Source of the DNA: Frankiales bacterium
Lineage (GTDB): Bacteria; Actinomycetota; Actinomycetes; JAFAQI01
Reading direction: 5' to 3'
Assembly (NCBI GenBank): GCA_025980325.1
Contig: JAICXQ010000003.1
Span: forward strand, 1 to 64,000
DNA: 64,000 nt
The number at the start of each line of letters is the position of its first letter. Within the stretch, counting starts at the first letter, position 1. The notes beneath the pieces were generated by a model, which saw only the letters and a program-made list of their open reading frames with translations, was not told the DNA's origin and searched no databases. The position numbers and the translations under genes were made by a program. Positions 16,794 through 22,736 of the stretch are shown here, one piece after another.

Positions 16794-16970
16794 CTAGGCG
16801 GCACAACCGGCGATGATGGAGGAGCCGCTGAGGCAGCCGCCGTCTTCGAACAGGATCAAGCCGTTGCAGAGCTGGTACCAACCCTGTTCGCAGTGGTCCG
16901 CGACGATGGCGGCAGCGACGGCATCCCGATCGTTGCGGTCCGGACAAGCCGGCGAGTGTGAACAGTTCAT
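16794..16970 (-). CDS. DUF5999 small protein
   Basis: 58 residues. CSHSPACPDRNDRDA at the start, then HCEQGWYQLCNGLILFEDGG, match the DUF5999 pattern found across actinomycetes (Cys-His-x3-Cys, EQGW..LCNG, FEDTG). ATG 16970 sits 6-7 nt after GGAGGTG, a strong Shine-Dalgarno that decides the start. Function is unknown; the Cys/His set could bind metal. It is convergent with the DinB gene with 33 bases between. Confidence 0.88.
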   Translation of the reverse strand: MNCSHSPACPDRNDRDAVAAAIVADHCEQGWYQLCNGLILFEDGGCLSGSSIIAGCAA

Positions 16971-17031
16971 CGGGCTCACCTCCGTGCGCATCGGCACTTC
17001 GGTCGGTACAACGACCGAGGCGAGCAAACGG

Positions 17032-17484
17032 TCACGCGCTGGTTTCGGCCAATTCCGCGAGCCGATCGATCGACGCGGCAAGTCGCTCCGCCGTCGTCGC
17101 CCGCGCCCGCGGAAAGCGGCTGCGGTCGGTCAACTCGCTCCAGTCGTACGTATGCGTCACGCGCGTCCGGCCGTCGTCGATCGGCTCGAGTTCCCATCGC
17201 CACAAGTGCCCGGGCGGCCGGCGACCGGGAACGTTCGGCCGCCACGCGATCCGGCGGCCCTCCTCGAACTCGACGATCGTGTTCTCCCGCACGCCGCCAC
17301 GGAGCAGCGTCATGACGAACACGTCGCCGACGGCACGGACGCGCTGCCCGGTCGCGGCCTCGCGGAGGTTGTCGTTGCCGTCCCAGCGCGGTTGCTCCGC
17401 AGGGTCGGCGATCAATTCGAAGATCCGCGCTGCGGGAGCCGAGATGTCCCGGCTCGCGGACACCACTCGCGCCGAGTCGTTCAT
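17032..17484 (-). CDS. SRPBCC-family protein
   Basis: 150-residue START/polyketide cyclase-like fold. The N-terminal strand-helix VSASRDISAPAARIFELIAD, then PRWDGND, then TYDWSELTDRSRFPRA, are the usual SRPBCC landmarks. Such proteins bind hydrophobic ligands or act as cyclase/dehydratases; nothing nearby fixes a ligand. ATG 17484 begins exactly at the fold. It precedes the DUF5999 gene on the same strand by 61 bases. Confidence 0.87.
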   Translation of the reverse strand: MNDSARVVSASRDISAPAARIFELIADPAEQPRWDGNDNLREAATGQRVRAVGDVFVMTLLRGGVRENTIVEFEEGRRIAWRPNVPGRRPPGHLWRWELEPIDDGRTRVTHTYDWSELTDRSRFPRARATTAERLAASIDRLAELAETSA

Positions 17485-17645
17485 CCCCTTATCGAAGCAT
17501 TCGGCAGGTATTGCGCGCTCGGGTACGAAGACCACCGCGCCGGTCGGACTCGCAGTCCCGCCGAGCGCCGTCGGCCGGGTCGACGCGCTCATCTGCGAGT
17601 TCTTCGGCAACTCGGCGCTCTGCTGGCGCTGAATCCGATCGCGCG

Positions 17646-18107
17646 CTAACGCGGCGCCCACGCGTCGGGGTCCCGCGTCCCGGCGAGCACCTCGTCGGGG
17701 AGCTCGCCGCTGACGATGTCGGCGATGGTGACGTGCTCCAGTACGGCGCGGATGCTCGAGCGCAGCGACACCCAGACGTCTTGCAACGGTGCGGCGCTGC
17801 CGGCCAGCGTCAACGCGTCCGGGCGGACACCGCCGACGTTGGCAAGCGGGCCGTCGATCGCCCGGATGATGTCGGCGACCGCGATCTCGCCGGCCGGCTT
17901 GGCCAGCCGGTAACCCCCTTCCACGCCGCGGCGGCTGTCGACGATGCCGGCGTGCCGAAGCTCGTTGAGGATCCCGAGCAGGAACCGCAACGGGATCTGC
18001 TGCGCGTCCGCGACCGCTTCGGCCTTGACCAGCTGCCCGCCGGTCGAGACCGCGGCCATCTCGACGACGGCACGGATCGCGTAGTCGGTCTTGGCGGAGA
18101 TGCGCAC
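17646..18107 (-). CDS. Rrf2-family transcriptional regulator without cluster cysteines
   Basis: 153 residues. MRISAKTDYAIRAVVEMA and the winged helix (IPLRFLLGILNELRHAGIVDSRRGVEGGYRLA) are typical Rrf2. The three cysteines that hold an iron-sulfur cluster in IscR/NsrR are absent, which places it with cluster-free members such as CymR or RsrR-like forms. GTG 18107 has GGAGG close by and GATACT 7 nt upstream; either initiation mode is possible. Target genes cannot be inferred. Confidence 0.9.
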   Translation of the reverse strand: MRISAKTDYAIRAVVEMAAVSTGGQLVKAEAVADAQQIPLRFLLGILNELRHAGIVDSRRGVEGGYRLAKPAGEIAVADIIRAIDGPLANVGGVRPDALTLAGSAAPLQDVWVSLRSSIRAVLEHVTIADIVSGELPDEVLAGTRDPDAWAPR

Positions 18108-18143
18108 ATCCTCCAGTATCCGTTCGCCGGCGGCGCGAGTGGT

Positions 18144-18881
18144 TCAGGCGATGAGCAATCGCAGTCCGACGTCTGCCGCGTCGAGCTCGGCGATGTCGCG
18201 ATTGCGGTCGGCCCAGCGGCCGGAGACGAGGTCGTCGCGGAGGCTGCGGACGGCTCGCTGCTCGACGTCCGGCCCGAGCTTGGACCAGACGGAGATCCCG
18301 CGCCGGACGTCGTCGTCGAGGTACGCCTCGGGCCGGCGCCAGTACGCCTCGAGGAATCCGTCGGCGCAATCCCATGGAATCAGCACCGGCTCGGCTCTCG
18401 CGCCGATCGCGCGGGCTTGCTCGGCCAGCGACGGATGGCCGGCCAGCAGTCCGGGCAGCTCGGGCAGGTAGTCGCGGGTCAGCCAGAACTCCGCGACGGC
18501 GCTGAGTTCGAAGGTGAAGACCACGACGCGGCGGGCAACCCGACGCATCTCCAGCAGGCCGGCAATCGGATCCTGCCAGTGATGGACGGTTGCGATCGCC
18601 ATCGCGGCGTCGAACGATCGATCCGCGAACGGCAACTGCTCAGCCCGCGCCGCGACACACGGCGCGGCGCCGGGCGATCGCTGCGCGCGCATGACCGCCG
18701 AGGGTTCCACCGCGAGAACGTCGCGGTCGGGCGGCTCGTACGAACCGGTGCCGGCGCCGACGTTCAGCACGGTCTGCGCGTCGCCGAGTGCGGCCCAGAT
18801 CTGCGCCGCGATCCGCGGATCGGTACGCCGGGTCACGGTGTACGTCGTACCGATCGTGTCGTACAACTGCTCGCCCGGCAC
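18144..18881 (-). CDS. class I SAM-dependent methyltransferase
   Basis: 245 residues of the Methyltransf_11 type. Motif I VLNVGAGTGSYEP binds SAM, LAVEPSAVM is the acidic strand-2 loop, and AEQLPFADRSFDAAMAIATVHHW is motif II/III. The C-terminal part (WDCADGFLEAYWRRPEAYLDD) is shared by a group of small-molecule methyltransferases. GTG 18881 is the first start before the fold. It ends 36 bases upstream of the Rrf2 gene on the same strand and may be co-transcribed with it. Confidence 0.87.
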   Translation of the reverse strand: MPGEQLYDTIGTTYTVTRRTDPRIAAQIWAALGDAQTVLNVGAGTGSYEPPDRDVLAVEPSAVMRAQRSPGAAPCVAARAEQLPFADRSFDAAMAIATVHHWQDPIAGLLEMRRVARRVVVFTFELSAVAEFWLTRDYLPELPGLLAGHPSLAEQARAIGARAEPVLIPWDCADGFLEAYWRRPEAYLDDDVRRGISVWSKLGPDVEQRAVRSLRDDLVSGRWADRNRDIAELDAADVGLRLLIA

Positions 18882-18928
18882 TGACCCTGCCCTTCGTCGC
18901 ACGAGCGAGCCTACGTCGGGCCGAAAAG

Positions 18929-19450
18929 TCAGTGCGGCCGTCGACGGCGTGCGCTGCGATCGGGCTCGTCGTCGGCGTGGCGCGCGATCGAGGACTGCAC
19001 TTTGGCGAGCAGGGTGCGCAGTTGCCGTTGCTCCGTCTTGGTCAGCGCGGCACCGATGATCGTGCGCTCGCGTTGATGCAGCGACGGCAACATCTCGTCG
19101 ATGATCGCGGTCCCCTTCTTGGTGATCGCGATCAGGAGCTTGCGGCGGTCGCCCGGATGTGGCTGCCGCCGGACGAGACCGCGGCGTTCGAGCGTATTGA
19201 GCATCGAGGTCATGCTGCCGGTCGTGATGATGAGCCGCTCGGCGATGACACTCGGCTCGAGCGGCTCGCCGGCGCCCTCGATGACGGCCAGTGCCTGCTT
19301 CGCCGTGCCGGAGAGGCGATGGTCTTCCCAGGCCTGCCGGTCGTGCAGGCCGATCAGTCGATCGCCGGTACGGACGAGGTTCGCGTAGCACTCCGTCGCA
19401 AGCCGGTCGGCGCCGGGATATTCGTTCTCGAAGTTCTCGTCGACGGTGAT
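18929..19450 (-). CDS. MarR-family regulator, start codon unresolved
   Basis: About 173 residues. The winged helix is clear: LAVIEGAGEPLEPSVIAERL, then TGSMTSMLNTLERRGLVRR, then DRRKLLIAITKKG with the Asp-Arg wing. Conserved coding starts at about 19450, but no ATG, GTG or TTG occurs in frame there or in the hairpin upstream. The only plausible codons are ATC 19450 or a CTG at 19528 that would overlap the preceding stop as CTGA. The gene follows an ABM-like gene and is probably the repressor acting on the two palindromes at 19841-19869. Coordinates give the minimal coding region. Confidence 0.8.
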   Translation of the reverse strand: MTVDENFENEYPGADRLATECYANLVRTGDRLIGLHDRQAWEDHRLSGTAKQALAVIEGAGEPLEPSVIAERLIITTGSMTSMLNTLERRGLVRRQPHPGDRRKLLIAITKKGTAIIDEMLPSLHQRERTIIGAALTKTEQRQLRTLLAKVQSSIARHADDEPDRSARRRRPH

Positions 19451-19468
19451 CCAGGGCGCAGGCGCGCG

Positions 19469-19506
19469 CGACGAGGAGGGGCGGCGCGTACCGTCCCTCC
19501 TCGTCG
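19469..19506 (-). terminator. 12-bp perfect hairpin inside the MarR operon
   Basis: CGACGAGGAGGG (19469-19480) and CCCTCCTCGTCG (19495-19506) are exact complements with a 14-nt loop. On the minus strand the descending arm contains GAGGAGGG, a strong Shine-Dalgarno-like sequence that would be buried in the stem. It could be a partial terminator or a translational control element for the MarR gene. Confidence 0.55.
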
Positions 19507-19524
19507 GGGATTGACCGGCCCGGG

Positions 19525-19800
19525 TCAGGAGTCGGCTTCCTCGTAGATCTCGATCCGCGGCTCGTTGACGACGCCGGCCTTCTGCATGACCTCGGACAGC
19601 CGGGGGTCCGTGGCGAACGCTTGCGCGTCCGCGGGCGTCGGCCAGAAGGTGAGCACGAGGACCGAGTTCGGGTCGCTCGCGTCGCGCAGCAGCAGGTCGC
19701 CGGTGCAGCCGAACTCCTTCCGAACAGCGCCGTGGTCGTCGTAGCCGAGCTTCCACGTGTCGAAATCGGCGACGCGGTGTCGGACTGCCACTGTGGTCAT
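19525..19800 (-). CDS. small ABM/EthD-like alpha-beta barrel protein
   Basis: 91 residues. VAVRHRVADFDTWKLGYDDH, the LLLRDASDPNSVLVLTFWPT core and a C-terminal EPRIEIYEEA strand match small dimeric alpha/beta-barrel proteins related to antibiotic monooxygenases and YciI-like stress proteins. ATG 19800 follows GGGAGGGG. It is the first gene after a promoter covered by two identical palindromes and precedes the MarR gene, so it is probably the repressor's main target. Substrate unknown. Confidence 0.8.
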   Translation of the reverse strand: MTTVAVRHRVADFDTWKLGYDDHGAVRKEFGCTGDLLLRDASDPNSVLVLTFWPTPADAQAFATDPRLSEVMQKAGVVNEPRIEIYEEADS

Positions 19801-19840
19801 GGCCCCTCCCTGGGCAGGCAAGCCGCTGCGCTCGCAGACG

Positions 19841-19878
19841 ACTTGAATTCAAGTTACTTGAATTCAAGTCTTTGTCAA
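19841..19878 (-). promoter_or_regulatory. MarR-type double operator and promoter
   Basis: ACTTGAATTCAAGT occurs twice as a perfect 14-bp palindrome, at 19841-19854 and 19856-19869, one base apart. On the minus strand TTGACA (19878-19873) is followed after 16 nt by TAACTT (19856-19851), so one palindrome fills the spacer and the other lies at the start point. The TTGAATTCAA core is the classic MarR-family site. Confidence 0.85.
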
Positions 19879-19914
19879 GGCCTCGTCCCGTCTTCGCACC
19901 GCGCGAACCGCGGG

Positions 19915-20568
19915 CTAGATCCCGTGCGCCTGGCCTCGAACGTACGGCCCGATCTCGACCGTGTTCCCGGGGTCGCCGGACGCGGACCCGCGATACGACT
20001 TGCAGTACGCCAACGTCGGACCGGCGTCGCCGGTCGGGAGCCCGACGGAGAGCGAGTCCGGCCGGATGCTCACGGCAATCGCCGTCACCGTCGCCATGTC
20101 ACCGACGTCGCATCGATACTTGGCGACAAGGAAGTTCGCCGCAGCGCCCGGCAGCAACACGATGCGTGCACCCGGCCGGTCATGGACGTACATGCCGTTG
20201 TCTTGGAACCCGAACGGCAACGGGTGCCGTCCGTTCAACAGCGCGATCGTCGGGTAGACGGGCAGCCGGCAGTTGTCGTGCGACACGTTCCAGACGGTGA
20301 CGAGAGCGGAATGCTCGCCGGTCATCGGACTGGCGCTGCCGCTGAATCGCATCGTGAGCTGATGGCTGCTGCACGACGCATCGGCGAGCGGCTTCGCGTC
20401 CGAGGTGAGCGCCGGCGCCGTACCCGCGGACTTCCCGGGACTGGTGGTCGGCGGACGGTACGTCGACGCGGCGCCGGGATGCGCGCGCGTCGGCGTACAA
20501 CCGGTCAGCGCCAGCAACGCTCCGAACACGACGGGTACGACGGGTACGACGGGTACGACGGGACGCAC
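19915..20568 (-). CDS. DUF4232-type lipoprotein
   Basis: 217-residue secreted lipoprotein. The signal sequence ends in the lipobox LLALTGC. After a Pro/Ser/Thr linker comes one domain with CSSHQLTMRFSGSASPMTGEHSALVTVWN and late GPTLAYCKSY, typical of actinobacterial DUF4232. GTG 20568 starts a signal peptide whose hydrophobic part is encoded by a 9-bp tandem repeat giving PVV triplets. Function of DUF4232 is unknown. The gene reads away from the MarR operon promoter region. Confidence 0.83.
   Translation of the reverse strand: MRPVVPVVPVVPVVFGALLALTGCTPTRAHPGAASTYRPPTTSPGKSAGTAPALTSDAKPLADASCSSHQLTMRFSGSASPMTGEHSALVTVWNVSHDNCRLPVYPTIALLNGRHPLPFGFQDNGMYVHDRPGARIVLLPGAAANFLVAKYRCDVGDMATVTAIAVSIRPDSLSVGLPTGDAGPTLAYCKSYRGSASGDPGNTVEIGPYVRGQAHGI
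20528..20562. repeat. 9-bp tandem repeat ACGACGGGT, nearly 4 copies
   Basis: Three full units and one of 8 bases encode the repeated PVV of the lipoprotein signal peptide. Each change of one unit would stay in frame and only lengthen or shorten the hydrophobic core. Confidence 0.8.
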
Positions 20569-20605
20569 ATTCAGGTAACGCCCGAGCGGTCCTTCCGGTT
20601 GCCGG

Positions 20606-20821
20606 CTAATCGCGTCGCCGGGCGTAGGTGAGCCAGACGATCGCGCCGATCGGCGACGTCGCCCAGATCGCTACGAACCACAGCCAGCGGCCGCGGCGCG
20701 CCGCATCGATAAGAGCCCACAGTTGCAGCCCGACGACGACGAGGATCGCGACCAGGAGAACGACGAAGACGCCGCCGGACACCTCCGTCGACCCGGCCAC
20801 CCCAAAATGATGCCCGATCAT
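20606..20821 (-). CDS. PLDc_N-like two-helix membrane protein
   Basis: 71 residues with two membrane helices. The second part, IDAARRGRWLWFVAIWATSP followed by IGAIVWLTYARRR, is the phospholipase D/cardiolipin synthase N-terminal (PLDc_N) signature often found as a stand-alone small protein in actinomycetes. ATG 20821 overlaps the stop of the preceding gene by 4 bases. It is the last of three overlapping small genes. Function unknown. Confidence 0.8.
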   Translation of the reverse strand: MIGHHFGVAGSTEVSGGVFVVLLVAILVVVGLQLWALIDAARRGRWLWFVAIWATSPIGAIVWLTYARRRD

Positions 20822-21072
20822 TGGCGGCCTCGACTCACGGCGGTGATAGCCACCCGAACGCATGGCCTAGCCCGCGCAGCCGGCGGCGCAAGCCACGAAT
20901 GGCCGGCGCGCCACTCGGCCTCCCTTGCCATCAGAATGGTCACCCCGGCCACACTGACCCCGAGGATGCCGGCCGCTTCCTTCTTGCTGCACCATTCTTC
21001 CGGCGCGATCGGCTTCTTGGGCGGACCGACCACGCGGTCATCGAGGTGTCGTAACCGCTCCGAGATGCTCAC
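20818..21072 (-). CDS. small protein with RHLDD motif, 84 aa
   Basis: 84 residues, no recognised family. The N terminus SERLRHLDDRVVGPP resembles that of the gene before it, and a moderately hydrophobic segment KEAAGILGVSVAGVTILMA could be a single membrane helix. The C terminus is basic. It overlaps both neighbours by 4 bases (ATGA junctions), so the three are almost certainly translated together. Confidence 0.6.
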   Translation of the reverse strand: MSISERLRHLDDRVVGPPKKPIAPEEWCSKKEAAGILGVSVAGVTILMAREAEWRAGHSWLAPPAARARPCVRVAITAVSRGRQ

Positions 21073-21389
21073 GACGACAGTCTGCCGTCTTCACCTCGTC
21101 GTAGGTCGTCTTCGCGCGCGCGGCGCCGTCCGTCGGCGGCTACGAGGAATTCGACGACACACAAGCAAAGGACGCAGATGACTTCGACGACCGGTTGGTC
21201 GAGCCACCGTGAGAGCGCGATGACCGCGACCATCGCGACTGCGACACCGACGCACCGCCGTCGCGTTCGGGGCGACCAGACCTCCCAGTCACCGACCAGC
21301 ATCCGCCGGATGAGCGGGCGGTCGTCCCGGACGGGATGACCCAGAACGACGTCGTCGAGGTGCCGCGCCCAATCACCGAACCGGCTCAC
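21069..21389 (-). CDS. small membrane protein with RHLDD motif, 106 aa
   Basis: 106 residues from GTG 21389. The N terminus VSRFGDWARHLDDVVLGHP shares the RHLDD-V-G-P pattern with the next gene. Two hydrophobic helices follow (CVGVAVAMVAVIALS and VVEVICVLCLCVVEFLVAA) and the C terminus is highly charged. AACAAT lies 6 nt before the GTG. First gene of a three-gene overlapping set. No family recognised. Confidence 0.65.
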   Translation of the reverse strand: MSRFGDWARHLDDVVLGHPVRDDRPLIRRMLVGDWEVWSPRTRRRCVGVAVAMVAVIALSRWLDQPVVEVICVLCLCVVEFLVAADGRRRAREDDLRRGEDGRLSS

Positions 21390-21478
21390 GAACCGATTGT
21401 TCCCCGCTCGGCAGCGGGCTCCCCACTTGTCAGCGTCTGGTGTCGCTCTACGGCCCGCGTCGTGCTGACACCGTCGTG

Positions 21479-21494
21479 CTGACACAAGTGTCAG
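21479..21494. terminator. perfect palindrome CTGACAC-AA-GTGTCAG at the arr stop
   Basis: The palindrome overlaps the arr stop codon, and CGTCGTGCTGACAC is also repeated directly just beside it. It could end arr transcription or be a regulator site for the small-gene operon downstream. Confidence 0.4.
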
Positions 21495-21949
21495 TCCTCG
21501 ATCACGTCCAGTCCCTGCTCCCGCAGCAGCGCCAGGCGATCGAGCATGTCCTTCACCACGTCCGGGGGATGCCCTTGCCAGTCGGCGACCTCACCGACGA
21601 CCCGCAGCGGATGACGGGTGCGGTAGGACTGCGTGGGATTACCGCGGAATCTCTTGTCGGTGACGTTCGGGTCGTCCTCGAACGGACCCAGCGGTTCGAC
21701 GACGTAGATGCGTCCCCGCTCGTCACTGCCGGCGAGCGCACTCGCCAGCTCGGCTCCCCAGGCCGCAGTGTCGACGAGTGCGGTGAAGTAGATGTTGTTC
21801 GACACCCGGCCGTCCTGGAAGTTGGACGCGTAGCCGGGCACGAGCTCGTCGCCGGCGACGAGCGCGGACTTCGTCCCGTGGAAGAAGGGTCCGGGCACGT
21901 GCGCGCAGTGGTCGTACGTCACCGGGACGTGGCCGTCGTCGTCGATCAC
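21491..21949 (-). CDS. arr: rifamycin ADP-ribosyltransferase (Arr)
   Basis: 152 residues. Arr transfers ADP-ribose from NAD+ to the C23 hydroxyl of rifamycins and inactivates them. PFFHGTKSALVAGDELVPGY, IYFTALVDTAAWGAELA, RIYVVEPLGPFEDDPN and GNPTQSYRTRHPLRVVGEV match the family closely. His24, Tyr54 and Asp92/93 correspond to the catalytic triad reported for the M. smegmatis enzyme. GTG 21949 overlaps the preceding 81-aa gene by 4 bases. The enzyme is cytosolic, and chromosomal arr genes are common in actinomycetes. Confidence 0.95.
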   Translation of the reverse strand: MIDDDGHVPVTYDHCAHVPGPFFHGTKSALVAGDELVPGYASNFQDGRVSNNIYFTALVDTAAWGAELASALAGSDERGRIYVVEPLGPFEDDPNVTDKRFRGNPTQSYRTRHPLRVVGEVADWQGHPPDVVKDMLDRLALLREQGLDVIED

Positions 21950-22191
21950 GCGTGCAGCGAGTGCCGACCGACTGCGGCCGGTGAAGACTCGACGAGCGTC
22001 GCGGCGAGCATTTTGATCAATTCCGGCAATTCCTCGGCGGCGACGTAGTGCGTGGCGACGCATTCGTCGGTGCGCCAGATGCTGAGCACCACCGAGCCCG
22101 ACTCGGGATGCGCCGACACCCGCAGCGCGCGGCCGTCGTTGCGGGCGTCGAAATGCACGCCGCCACGTCGAGGCAACGGCGACACACTCAT
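21946..22191 (-). CDS. conserved-type 81-aa protein upstream of arr
   Basis: 81 residues, no recognised domain. The pattern LRVSAHPESGSVVLSIWRTDECVATH looks like a compact beta-sheet protein, followed by a helix AEELPELIKMLAATLVES. No signal or membrane segment. CACACT lies 7 nt before ATG 22191 with no Shine-Dalgarno, suggesting a weak leaderless promoter that would also drive arr through the GTGA overlap. Similar small proteins are widespread in actinomycetes without known function. Confidence 0.7.
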   Translation of the reverse strand: MSVSPLPRRGGVHFDARNDGRALRVSAHPESGSVVLSIWRTDECVATHYVAAEELPELIKMLAATLVESSPAAVGRHSLHA

Positions 22192-22231
22192 AGTCCGGAG
22201 TGTGCGCTCACCGCGATGCTCTGTCCATGGC

Positions 22232-22642
22232 TCAATGAAGCGAGGGCGCGTACGACAGCCCGACCACGGCGCCTTCGGGTGACAGCAGGCGGGCGACGGT
22301 CTGCCCCCACGGCTCGACCTTCGCGTCGTGCAGCATCTGGTAGCCGTGCGAACGTAGCTCCGCTACGCCGTCCGCCACCGCGGCCGCATCCGCGAGCTCG
22401 AACTCCAGACTCAGCTGCGGCCTGGCAACGTCCTGGGGCCACGTACTCGTGCCGAAGCAGGCCTCGGCGGCCTGCTCCAGCGGCCAGACGCCGAAGTGCT
22501 TGCATCCGCCGATCTCCTCGCTGGCGTAGTAGTCGCCGTCGAGCTGCTTGAGCGGCAGGCCCAGCGCGTCGAGATACAGCGCCCGGCTGGCCGCCGCGTT
22601 GTCGGTGATGACCGCGACGCTGGCCACGAATTCGATCTGCAC
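22232..22642 (-). CDS. VOC-family (glyoxalase/bleomycin resistance-like) protein
   Basis: 136 residues with two beta-alpha-beta-beta-beta units: FVASVAVITDNAAASRALYLDALGL in the first half and FELADAAAVADGVAELRSHG with the final SPEGAVVGLSYAP in the second. Members are metal-dependent glyoxalases, dioxygenases or binding proteins; the ligand set is not clear enough to choose. GTG 22642 follows GGAGG at 6 nt. A TATGTT -10-like box lies about 28 bases upstream. Divergent from the PNGase A gene. Confidence 0.85.
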   Translation of the reverse strand: MQIEFVASVAVITDNAAASRALYLDALGLPLKQLDGDYYASEEIGGCKHFGVWPLEQAAEACFGTSTWPQDVARPQLSLEFELADAAAVADGVAELRSHGYQMLHDAKVEPWGQTVARLLSPEGAVVGLSYAPSLH

Positions 22643-22736
22643 GCTCCACCTCCGATGTGGGTGCTGTTCGGAACATAGCCGCGACCGCGGCAGCCCGGGA
22701 GAAGGAGTCGCGGGCCTCGGCGTCGAACCGCCGCTC

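Noticed and set aside
20528-20562. Tandem repeat read as an origin iteron
   Set aside because: It lies inside a lipoprotein gene, is a simple 9-mer in frame and has no AT-rich partner or replication gene nearby.
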